From: an uncultured Gemmiger sp.
GTDB taxonomy: Bacteria; Bacillota; Clostridia; Oscillospirales; Ruminococcaceae
Length of the DNA: 64,000 nucleotides
Assembly (NCBI GenBank): GCA_947629015.1
Contig: CANRCB010000006.1
Location: forward strand, 1 to 64,000
Direction: 5' to 3'
Position 1 is the stretch's first letter, and the number at the start of each line of letters is the position of its first letter. Below are positions 1 through 8,537 of the stretch, one piece after another. Under the pieces are notes generated by a model. The model saw only the letters and a list, made by a program, of their open reading frames with translations, did not search any database and was not told the DNA's origin. The translations under genes and the position numbers were made by a program.

Positions 1-210
1 GCAAGGCATTTTTGCGACGGTGGGGAATCTAAGGGACTGCGGAGGCGACCGCCGCCTGCGGCGGAAACAGGGAGCCGAAGCAGGGGCAGCGGTCGGCAAG
101 CGCAAGGCCGCACCAAGGCCGCAGCGCGAGCCGGGCACCGCAACCGCACAGGCGACTTGGCGAGCCCGCGCAGCGCGCGAGCCAACGAAGCCGAGCCTCC
201 CCCTTACAGA
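1..210. other. Intergenic region downstream of dnaK
   Basis: GC-rich sequence with short inverted repeats, for example GCCGCCTGCGGCGG near 50-64. I see no convincing gene on either strand. dnaJ, the usual next gene after dnaK, does not begin within these 210 bases; it may lie beyond the window edge or elsewhere. Confidence 0.5.
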
Positions 211-2052
<1,842 letters not shown>

Positions 2053-2181
2053 GGTTGGTGTTCTCCCTTCAAATTTATAAAAAGTCTGGTGTTGTGCTGT
2101 TTATTTTTCAAGGCTCCTTTGGGCCTGAAAACAAGGTCGCGGGGCGCCGGGGACGCCGCCCCTTACCGTGGGCGCGGGGGT

Positions 2182-2826
2182 TCATTCGGCCACGACGACG
2201 GAGGCGTGGCGGATGATCTGGTCGCCTATTCTATACCCTTTCTGGTACACCGTGACGACGGTGCCGCTTTCCTGCCCTTCGGCGGCGGGGACCTGCTGCA
2301 CGGCGTTCATCAGGTTGGGGTCGAACGGTTTGCCCAGGGCCTCGATCTCGGTGATGTTCAGCTTTTGCAAAGCCTGCGCGGCCTTGTCCAGCGTCATCAC
2401 GACGCCCTTTTTGTAGTTCTCGTCGGCGCAGGCAGCGCCCGCGGCCATCTCAAGGGTGTCGAGGATGGGGAGGATCTGGTTGACGGCAAAGGAGACGCCG
2501 TCGTTGAATTTCCTGTCAGCCTCGCGCGCCGAGCGCTTGCGGAAATTCTCGTACTCGGCGGCGGTGCGCAGCAGCTGATCCCGGATGTCGGCGGCCTTCT
2601 TCTCAGCGGCCTCCAGCTTGGCCCTGAGGCCCTCGGCCTCCCGCGCCTTGCCTTTGAGGAATTCCTTTTTGGGCTTGGGCGCCGGCTCCTTGTCGGGCGC
2701 GGGCGCCTCCGCAGGCGGCTCGGGCGGGGCGGATGGCCCGGGCGCGGGCCCCTCCGCGGGCGGCGTTTCGGGCGCCGGCGCGGGCGTTTCTTCTTCCAGA
2801 ACGGGTTCCTTGATGTCTTCGTTCAC
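2182..2826 (-). CDS. grpE: Nucleotide exchange factor GrpE
   Basis: Cytosolic dimeric cochaperone that releases ADP from DnaK. The 214-aa product starts with an acidic, Pro/Ala-rich disordered tail (residues 1 to about 55) and a Lys-rich linker. The long coiled-coil helix (KLEAAEKKAADIRDQLLRTA) follows, with the GrpE signature YENFRKRSAREADR, and then the C-terminal beta domain containing GTVVTVYQKGYRIGDQIIRHA. The start is GTG, preceded by AGGAGG at 7 bases. It overlaps the hrcA stop in a GTGA junction, so translation is probably coupled. The Pro-rich tail is longer than in many GrpE proteins. Confidence 0.96.
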   Translation of the reverse strand: MNEDIKEPVLEEETPAPAPETPPAEGPAPGPSAPPEPPAEAPAPDKEPAPKPKKEFLKGKAREAEGLRAKLEAAEKKAADIRDQLLRTAAEYENFRKRSAREADRKFNDGVSFAVNQILPILDTLEMAAGAACADENYKKGVVMTLDKAAQALQKLNITEIEALGKPFDPNLMNAVQQVPAAEGQESGTVVTVYQKGYRIGDQIIRHASVVVAE

Positions 2827-3848
2827 GGTGTATCCTCCTGTTTATTGCCCGCCATGCTCTGGCCGAGCCTGGCGGCAAAATAGCCAAGGACGGGGATGAG
2901 GCGGCGGTACGGCATCCGGTTGGAGCCGATGAGCGCCACGCTGCCGCGCAGCCCGCCCCCCGCAAGATACCGCTTGCTGACCACGCACAGCCCCGGCATG
3001 GGGGGCACGATATCCTCGCCCAGGGTGGCGGTGATGCCGTCCCCCCGCGGCTCGATGAGGCGGGCGGCGGCGCCGCTGTCGGCAAAGATCTCCAGCAGGG
3101 CGGCAAGGTTCTGGCGCGCATCGGGCATGCGGGCGAGGTTCTGCGGGCCTTCAAGATAGGTCTGCGGCCCGGTGCAGACCAGCTCCCGCGCGGCCTGCAC
3201 CACCGGGGCCAGCCCCGGCCCGGCGGACGCCGTGATGGCGGCAAGGCGCCGGGGGTCAAGATCCTGCGGGGCGATGAAGGCGAGCTCCTGGTTGAGCAGC
3301 CGCGCCAGCGCCGCCGCATCGGCGGCCGAGAGGCCGGTGTCCACGCGCACGGCCCGCGTGCGCACCCCGCCAGCGCTGGTCACCGCCAGGATGGCGGCGC
3401 TGTTGCGCCCCACCTGCACCACCTCAAAATGGGCGATGCACAGATCCGGCGCCTGCGGCGTGGTGACGGCCGCGGCGCAGCCGGTAAGCTCCGCCAAAGC
3501 GCGCGCGGCGCTCTGGGCGAGCTTTTCCGGCTCGGCGTCGATGGCGGGGAAGCACCCGTCCACCCGGCGGCGGTCCGCCTCGGAGAGGGGGGCCGATCCC
3601 GGCGCGGCGATGAGGGTATCGAGGTAGTAGCGGTAGCCCTGCGGGCTGGGCACGCGCCCGGCGCTGGTGTGCGGCTGCTCCAAAAGGCCCAGGCGGGTCA
3701 GGGCGGCCATCTCGTTGCGCAGGGTGGCGCTGGAAAGCGCCATATCAAAGTAGCTGGCCAGCAGCCCGCTGCCAATGGGGGCGCCTTCGTCGGCGTAGAG
3801 GGCGACGATAGCCTCGAGAATGCGCTGCTTGCGCGCGTCCATCGGCAT
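2823..3848 (-). CDS. hrcA: Heat-inducible transcription repressor HrcA
   Basis: Repressor of class I heat-shock operons; it binds CIRCE and needs GroEL for activity. The N-terminal winged helix begins MPMDARKQRILEAIVALY and contains a helix-turn-helix with SSATLRNEMAALTRLGLLEQ and TSAGRVPSPQGYRYYLD. The GAF-like middle and C-terminal dimer domain end near SVALIGSNRMPYRRLIPVLGY. I chose the ATG at 3848 because GGGGAGGGGAG lies 5 bases upstream. A longer reading to 3944 would run through the CIRCE operator and promoter and is wrong. This gives 341 aa, normal for the family. First gene of the operon, autoregulated. Confidence 0.95.
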   Translation of the reverse strand: MPMDARKQRILEAIVALYADEGAPIGSGLLASYFDMALSSATLRNEMAALTRLGLLEQPHTSAGRVPSPQGYRYYLDTLIAAPGSAPLSEADRRRVDGCFPAIDAEPEKLAQSAARALAELTGCAAAVTTPQAPDLCIAHFEVVQVGRNSAAILAVTSAGGVRTRAVRVDTGLSAADAAALARLLNQELAFIAPQDLDPRRLAAITASAGPGLAPVVQAARELVCTGPQTYLEGPQNLARMPDARQNLAALLEIFADSGAAARLIEPRGDGITATLGEDIVPPMPGLCVVSKRYLAGGGLRGSVALIGSNRMPYRRLIPVLGYFAARLGQSMAGNKQEDTP

Positions 3849-3895
3849 CTGTGCTCCCCTCCCCCGCGCCGGCGCGGCCGGCTCCTTTTTGGGCG

Positions 3896-3922
3896 TTAGC
3901 ACTCTTTGCTTTCGAGTGCTAA
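3896..3922 (-). promoter_or_regulatory. CIRCE operator
   Basis: Perfect 9-9-9 inverted repeat TTAGCACTC, nine bases, GAGTGCTAA, between the hrcA promoter and its start codon. It is the canonical HrcA binding site, so the operon should be derepressed by heat or protein-folding stress. Confidence 0.98.
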
Positions 3923-3933
3923 CTTTTAACTTT

Positions 3934-3961
3934 ATTATATGCAAACCGGCTGCCCTGTCAA
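3934..3961 (-). promoter_or_regulatory. Sigma-A promoter of hrcA-grpE-dnaK
   Basis: On the minus strand TTGACA (3956-3961) and TATAAT (3934-3939) are separated by 16 bp. Both hexamers match consensus exactly. CIRCE starts about 11 bases downstream of the -10, overlapping the expected start of transcription. Confidence 0.92.
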
Positions 3962-4027
3962 GGGGTTTTGCAAAAAAGTTTTGAAGTTTAACAGTTTAGA
4001 CACAAAACCCGCCCTTTTCCGGCAAAT

Positions 4028-4053
4028 GCCCCCGCCGGCGGCGCGGCGGGGGC
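4028..4053 (-). terminator. GC-rich hairpin downstream of spoVT
   Basis: A 10-bp perfect stem (GCCCCCGCCG with CGGCGGGGGC) and a 6-base loop, 14 bases after the spoVT stop. There is no clear T-run, so it is a weak or factor-dependent terminator at best. Confidence 0.4.
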
Positions 4054-4066
4054 GGGGGCGGGGGTG

Positions 4067-4609
4067 TTATTCTTCCATCCAGCGGGCGAGGAAGGCCGCT
4101 GCCAGGTTGACGGCGCGCAGCGTTTCGGGCTCGGGCGCGGGGTCGCGCGCGGTGCCCAGCAGGCAGACGCCGCCCTCCACATCACCGCCCGCGATGATGG
4201 GCGCCGCGCACAGCAGCTGGCGCTCCCCGCGCTCGAACGCGCGCACGCGGCGGCCCGGGTCCGCCGGGGCGGCGTAGGGGCTGCGCATGGCGAGCAGGCT
4301 GTCCAGCTCCCGCGAGATGGGGCGGCCCAGCCAATCGGCCCTGGCGGGGCCGGTCGCGGCGACGACGGCGTCCTTGTCGCAGACCATGACGGGGCGGCCA
4401 AGGGTCTTGGCCAGCACCTCGGCGTAGACGGCGGACAGTTCGCCCAGGGCGGCCATCGGGGAATACTTTTTGAACACGACCTCACCGTCGGCGGCGGTGT
4501 AGATCTCCAGCGCGTCGCCCTGGCGGATGCGCTGGGTGCGGCGTATCTCCTTGGGGATGACGACGCGGCCCAGCTCGTCGATGCGGCGCACGATGCCTGT
4601 GGCTTTCAT
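4067..4609 (-). CDS. spoVT: Stage V sporulation regulator SpoVT (AbrB family)
   Basis: Forespore transcription factor that tunes sigma-G genes for coat and cortex formation and germination. The 180-aa product has an N-terminal swapped-hairpin AbrB domain, MKATGIVRRIDELGRVVIPK, followed by EIRRTQRIRQGDALEIY. A C-terminal GAF-like domain follows (roughly 58-178). Length and domain order match SpoVT rather than the roughly 95-aa AbrB. A long upstream extension in this frame is only the antisense of the Nudix gene and is excluded; AGGGAGGA precedes this ATG. Its presence suggests a spore-forming lineage, though SpoVT can persist in non-sporulating relatives. Confidence 0.93.
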   Translation of the reverse strand: MKATGIVRRIDELGRVVIPKEIRRTQRIRQGDALEIYTAADGEVVFKKYSPMAALGELSAVYAEVLAKTLGRPVMVCDKDAVVAATGPARADWLGRPISRELDSLLAMRSPYAAPADPGRRVRAFERGERQLLCAAPIIAGGDVEGGVCLLGTARDPAPEPETLRAVNLAAAFLARWMEE

Positions 4610-4662
4610 CTTTTTTGTTCCTCCCTTTTTTGCTTTGGCGTTTTTTTCCTGTGCCCTTGGGT

Positions 4663-4692
4663 TAGTGTGCGGCGCAGAGCGCGTTTTATACC
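4663..4692 (-). promoter_or_regulatory. Candidate sigma-G/sigma-F promoter of spoVT
   Basis: On the minus strand GGTATA (4687-4692) and CACACTA (4663-4669) are 17 bp apart. This resembles the forespore pattern (GYATR-type -35, CATNCTA-type -10) better than sigma-A. It fits the known sigma-G control of spoVT, but the match is imperfect. Confidence 0.42.
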
Positions 4693-4721
4693 TTGCCAAG
4701 CGGCGGCGCATCCGGTACAAT
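4693..4721 (+). promoter_or_regulatory. Sigma-A promoter of the Nudix gene
   Basis: TTGCCA (4693-4698), 17 bp, TACAAT (4716-4721), just upstream of the Nudix ribosome site. The -35 abuts the -35 of the divergent spoVT promoter base to base. Confidence 0.7.
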
Positions 4722-4741
4722 GGGGCGGGAGGCGATACCCC

Positions 4742-5239
4742 ATGGACACGGCGCTTTTGCACACGACGCTTTGCTACATCGAGCGGGGCGGCGCGTACCT
4801 GATGCTGCACCGCGTAAAAAAGGAAAAGGACGTCAACCGGGACAAATGGGTGGGCGTCGGCGGCAAGTTTGAGCCGGGCGAGGACGCTTTTGCCTGTGTG
4901 CGGCGCGAGGTGCAGGAGGAGACGGGCCTGACGCTCACGGCGCCGGAATACCGCGGCACGGTGGATTTTTTCTGCCCGCCGTGGCCGGCGGAGCGCATGC
5001 ACCTGTTCCTTTGCCGCGAGGGCGGCTATACCGGCGACGCCCTGCACCTGCCCCCCTGCCCCGAGGGGGTGCTGGAATGGGTGCCCAAGGCGGCCGTGCC
5101 GGGGCTGCCCATCTGGCAGGGGGACAAGATCTTTTTGCGGCTTTTGGCCGAGGACGCGCCGTTTTTCCGCCTGGCCCTTTATTATAGGGGGGACACGCTG
5201 GAAAGGGCGGTGCTGGACGGGGAGGCGCTGCCCCTGTAA
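4742..5239 (+). CDS. Nudix hydrolase, MutT/8-oxo-dGTP diphosphatase-like
   Basis: Mg-dependent pyrophosphohydrolase, probably of oxidised or non-canonical nucleoside triphosphates. The 165-aa product carries an exact Nudix box GX5EX7REUXEEXGU, visible as GKFEPGE followed by RREVQEETGL at about residues 40-62. The segment WVGVGGKFEPGED is typical of the 8-oxo-dGTP subgroup. Start ATG follows GGGAGG at 9 bases. It stands alone on the plus strand with its own promoter, divergent from spoVT. The true substrate cannot be read from sequence. Confidence 0.85.
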   Translation: MDTALLHTTLCYIERGGAYLMLHRVKKEKDVNRDKWVGVGGKFEPGEDAFACVRREVQEETGLTLTAPEYRGTVDFFCPPWPAERMHLFLCREGGYTGDALHLPPCPEGVLEWVPKAAVPGLPIWQGDKIFLRLLAEDAPFFRLALYYRGDTLERAVLDGEALPL

Positions 5240-5911
5240 AGGCCGGCGCCCTGCCTTTGTCAGGGCAGGGCGCAACGCGCGGGGCTTTCAAAAATGGTAT
5301 CATTTTATGGAAATCCGTAGGGCGGGGTCTTGACCCCGCCGGGAAACGCTGTTGCAGCGGCAAGGGGCACGGCGGGGCAAGCCCCCGCCCTACAACCTGT
5401 GGGGACGCATCACCTGGCCCTGCAAACGGCATTCCGTGTTACGGCGGGCCGATTGTAATCGGCCCCTACGGAATGGACCATACGTTTTCCGTATTCCCGT
5501 AGGGGGCGGCGTCCCCGGCGCCCCGCAAAGCGGCATCCTGTTCCCCCTCATCAGTCGCCTGCGGCGACAGTTTCCCCAAAGGGGGAAGCCTTCCGGGCAT
5601 CCCGCTCTGAAAGCCCTACCGCTGGAAAAAGCGGCGGCGTTGCAGCGGCAAGGGGGCACGGCGGGGGCAAGCCCCCGCCCTACGGCCTGTGGGGACGCAT
5701 CGCCTGGCCCTGCAAACGGCATTCCGTGTTACGGCGGGCCGATTGTAATCGGCCCCTACGGAATGGGACCATACGTTTTCCGTATTCCCGTAGGGGGCGG
5801 CGTTCCCGGCGCCCCGCAAAGCGGCATCCTGTTCCCCCCCTCATCAGTCGCCTGCGGCGACAGCTTCCCCCAAAAGGGGGAAGCCTTGTGGGGCATCCCA
5901 CACTGAAAGCC
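5240..5911. other. Gene-free region filled by repeats and hairpins
   Basis: Between the convergent Nudix and phosphoesterase genes there is no credible gene. It holds a hairpin (GGCGGGGTC, TT, GACCCCGCC) near 5322-5341 and two copies of a 288-bp unit described separately. Open frames here (for example on plus 5352-5906) simply read through the repeats. Confidence 0.75.
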
Positions 5912-5935
5912 TTACCGCCGGAAAAAGCGGCGGCG
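5351..5935. repeat. 288-bp unit in tandem, two copies
   Basis: Copy 1 is about 5351-5638 and copy 2 about 5639-5935, differing by scattered substitutions and single-base indels. Each copy contains a nested palindrome: CATTCCGT outside, GGGCCGATT and AATCGGCCC inside, closing with ACGGAATG. Each also has CCGTAGGGGGCGGCG and TCGCCTGCGGCGA hairpin arms. The end of copy 2 overlaps the stop and last codons of the phosphoesterase gene. Structure suggests a non-autonomous mobile or REP-like element; no transposase is present. Confidence 0.85.
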
Positions 5936-6559
5936 TTCCGGCGAGGGCGGGGGCGCCGCCGGCGGCACGGCCACATCGACGGTGCAGCGCTCGTAGGCGT
6001 TGATGATGCGGGTGCGGCCGTACTGGTGCTCCCGCGGCATGGTGGGGGCGTAGCTCAGGTGGATGTGCCCGTGCAGCACCAGCTGCGGGTGGTAGGCATC
6101 CAGCAGCTCGCCAAAGGCGGTAAAACCGTGGTGGGCAAGGTCGCTCAAATCGCCGTAGCCGTGCGGCGGCGCGTGGGTGACGAGCACGTCCAGCCCGCCG
6201 ACGCGGTCGATCTTCTGGCGCAGGCGGCGCACCCGCTTTTTCATCTCGGCCTCGGTGAACTGCCACGGGCCGCGGCGGTAACGGTAGCTGCCGCCCAGGC
6301 CCGCGATGCGCAGGCCCTTGTACACGATGACGGTATCGTCCAGGCATTCCGCCCCGCCGGGCGGGGCGGTGTCAAAGGCGCCGTCGTGGTTGCCGTGCAC
6401 ATAGAACAGCGGCACGTGCGCCAGCGTGACGAGGAACTCAAGGTATTCCAGGCACAGATCGCCGCAGGCGACGATGAGGTCGATGCCGTTGAGCTTCTCG
6501 GGGGTGAAGTAGTCCCACAGGGCGGGGCATTCCTCATCCGAGAGGGCCAGCAGCCTCAT
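5912..6559 (-). CDS. Calcineurin-like metallophosphoesterase
   Basis: Predicted dimetal phosphoesterase of unknown substrate, cytosolic. Motifs in order: CGDL (residues 32-35), GNHDG, THAPPHGYGD, HGHIH. The first family motif, normally DxH, reads SDEE at residues 7-10, so the usual metal-binding His is replaced by Glu. The ATG overlaps the stop of the upstream BMP-type gene in an ATGA junction, indicating coupled translation. The last residues (Arg/Phe-rich RRRFFRR) and the stop are encoded by the end of the neighbouring 288-bp repeat, so the natural C-terminus was probably replaced. Confidence 0.82.
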   Translation of the reverse strand: MRLLALSDEECPALWDYFTPEKLNGIDLIVACGDLCLEYLEFLVTLAHVPLFYVHGNHDGAFDTAPPGGAECLDDTVIVYKGLRIAGLGGSYRYRRGPWQFTEAEMKKRVRRLRQKIDRVGGLDVLVTHAPPHGYGDLSDLAHHGFTAFGELLDAYHPQLVLHGHIHLSYAPTMPREHQYGRTRIINAYERCTVDVAVPPAAPPPSPERRRFFRR

Positions 6560-8517
6560 AGCTGGGCCCCCTTCTCGGGCGGGAGGCGGTCACGGTGGAC
6601 GCCCTGCATGCGGTACATCGGCTTGGCGTAATCGGCCAGGTCGTCATATTCCGGCACGGTGCCCACAACGGCGTCGCACAGCCAGTCCATATGCATGATC
6701 TGCTCGGGCGGGAAGCTGTGGGTGCCGTCGTTGCGGACGGTGCCGTCCTGCCCGACGATGCGGCAGCGGAACGGCTCGACGGCGCCGGAGATGACGCCCT
6801 CGCGCAGGATGTGGGCAAGGTGCTGCACATCGGCGGGGAGCTCCCGGCTGAGCAGCACATCCATCACGCCGCTGTTCATGCCCCACCAATAGCTGACGGC
6901 GCGGCCGTCCTTGCCGGATTTGTCGCGCTGCCAGCCGCCGTCGAGGATGGTGCGGATGACGTTTTCGTAAAACTGGCCCCAGTGCCAGAACGGCGCCGCC
7001 AGGTTGACGGGCTGGCCGTCCGCCGCACGCTGGAAGGTGCCGAACTCCTTCTGCGGGTGGCCGATGGCCGGGGAATCGTGCCCCGAGATGATGGCGATGC
7101 CGCGGCTGGTGAAGGGTTCCATCGGATCCCCCGGCAGGCAGGACCAGGAAAGCTCCACCTTGGCGCGCGGGTTGACCATGCGCGCGCCGAGCGCGAAGGC
7201 GTTGATGTTGGCGGGCACGCCGTAGATGGGGTAGCTGGCGATGTAGCCGATGCGGTCATCCCCGGCCATGGCGCCGGCGATGGCCCCGGTGATGAACTTG
7301 GCCTCATACACGCGGGTATAATAGGTGCGGATGCCGGTGTAGGGCAGCTCCATGGCGCAGTTGAGGATGCGCACCTCGGGGTGCTTGGCGGCCGCGCGCA
7401 GCGCCGCGCCGGCCAGCTGCGGGCTGGTGGTGAACACGACGTCGGCGCCTTCGGCGATGGCCTGCTCGACCAGGGCGTCGTCATTTTCATGCGGGACGGC
7501 GCCGTTGTACGCGGCGGTGGTGACCTTGCTGCCAAAGGTCTTTTCCAGCTGGCCGCGGCCAAACTCATGCTGGCTGGTCCAGGAACTCGTCTGGGGCGTG
7601 CGTTCGTTGACGAACGCCACCTTGAGATGCTCCGGCCCGGCGAGGATGGCGGGGATGAGGCGCCCCAGCAGCTTGCCCTCGGCCGGGGGGGCGGGCTTGG
7701 TGCTGACGGCGACGGGGGCGGGGTTTTCCAGCGCGAGGACATCGTCCCAGACCGATTTGAGGGCCTTTTCCAGCTCCGGGCCGGTCATGGCGCAAAGCTG
7801 GGCATACGGGTAGACGCGCAGCAGGATCAGCAGCACATCGCCCGCGGCGGCGCGGCGTTTTGCCCCGCCGGCGGCGGCATAGGCCTTTTCCAGCATGGCG
7901 TACAGCCCGCGCAGCTCCGCGCGGTCCTCGTCTGACCAGCGCTCGCCGGGGGCTTTGCCCATCGCCTTCTGCAGCCGCACATAACCGCCCGGCTGGGTGA
8001 ACTGCAAAAAGTACGCGCCGACGACGGGCCACGCCTCGAGGAATTCAAAATACTGGCGCACCTCGGGCGTATCGGACCAGCGCGGCACGATGCGGGTGAC
8101 GTTGGCCGAAATGCTCAAGGCGCCAAAATACTTGAGCACGCTGACGCGCTTGTTGCCCTCCTGCACATAGAAGCGGCCCAGATACTCAAAGCAGCGGATG
8201 GGGTCGCGGATGCCCTCCTCCACATGGGCGGCGCAGAGCGCGCACCATTTGGCGGCAAACTCGGTATCGGCGGAAAGCAGCGGCATGAAATTGGCCGCGA
8301 AGGCCGCCGTGCGCCCGGCCGTTTTGGTGCCGACAACGCGGGAGAGCGGGATCTCGAGCAGGCCCAGCGGCAGCTGGGCGTCGGTCTCGGCGCTCACGAG
8401 CAGTTCGTCCAGCACCGGCAGGTAGGGGTACTGGCCGGCGAGCATCTTTTCACGGTATTCGCGCTGGGCCATCTTTTGGGCGCGCGTGTAATCCTCAAAA
8501 GCGGCAAGGCTTGCCAT
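6556..8517 (-). CDS. BMP/PnrA-type binding protein with ParB-like N-terminal region, no signal peptide
   Basis: A 653-aa cytosolic-looking protein. Residues 1 to about 280 form a domain containing QEGNKRVSVLKY (119-130), which resembles the ParB/Srx-type fold. Residues from about 305 match the BMP (PnrA/Med) periplasmic-binding family, with HLKVAFVNERTP, ADVVFTTSPQL and RIGYIASYPIYGVPANINAF. The usual BMP proteins are secreted lipoproteins; here there is no signal peptide or lipobox, and no ABC transporter genes are adjacent. I chose ATG 8517, with AAAGGAGAAG upstream. It sits 20 bp after GH31 and is coupled to the phosphoesterase. A ligand-sensing regulator is an inference; the function is unknown. 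Confidence 0.75.
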   Translation of the reverse strand: MASLAAFEDYTRAQKMAQREYREKMLAGQYPYLPVLDELLVSAETDAQLPLGLLEIPLSRVVGTKTAGRTAAFAANFMPLLSADTEFAAKWCALCAAHVEEGIRDPIRCFEYLGRFYVQEGNKRVSVLKYFGALSISANVTRIVPRWSDTPEVRQYFEFLEAWPVVGAYFLQFTQPGGYVRLQKAMGKAPGERWSDEDRAELRGLYAMLEKAYAAAGGAKRRAAAGDVLLILLRVYPYAQLCAMTGPELEKALKSVWDDVLALENPAPVAVSTKPAPPAEGKLLGRLIPAILAGPEHLKVAFVNERTPQTSSWTSQHEFGRGQLEKTFGSKVTTAAYNGAVPHENDDALVEQAIAEGADVVFTTSPQLAGAALRAAAKHPEVRILNCAMELPYTGIRTYYTRVYEAKFITGAIAGAMAGDDRIGYIASYPIYGVPANINAFALGARMVNPRAKVELSWSCLPGDPMEPFTSRGIAIISGHDSPAIGHPQKEFGTFQRAADGQPVNLAAPFWHWGQFYENVIRTILDGGWQRDKSGKDGRAVSYWWGMNSGVMDVLLSRELPADVQHLAHILREGVISGAVEPFRCRIVGQDGTVRNDGTHSFPPEQIMHMDWLCDAVVGTVPEYDDLADYAKPMYRMQGVHRDRLPPEKGAQL

Positions 8518-8537
8518 GGGGATCTTCTCCTTTCCGG

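Noticed and set aside
3849..3944. N-terminal extension of HrcA
   Set aside because: It would be translated from the CIRCE operator and promoter; a good ribosome site supports the start at 3848.
5257..5906. Open frames in the 5.3-5.9 kb region
   Set aside because: They follow the 288-bp duplication and its palindromes; no start signals or protein features.
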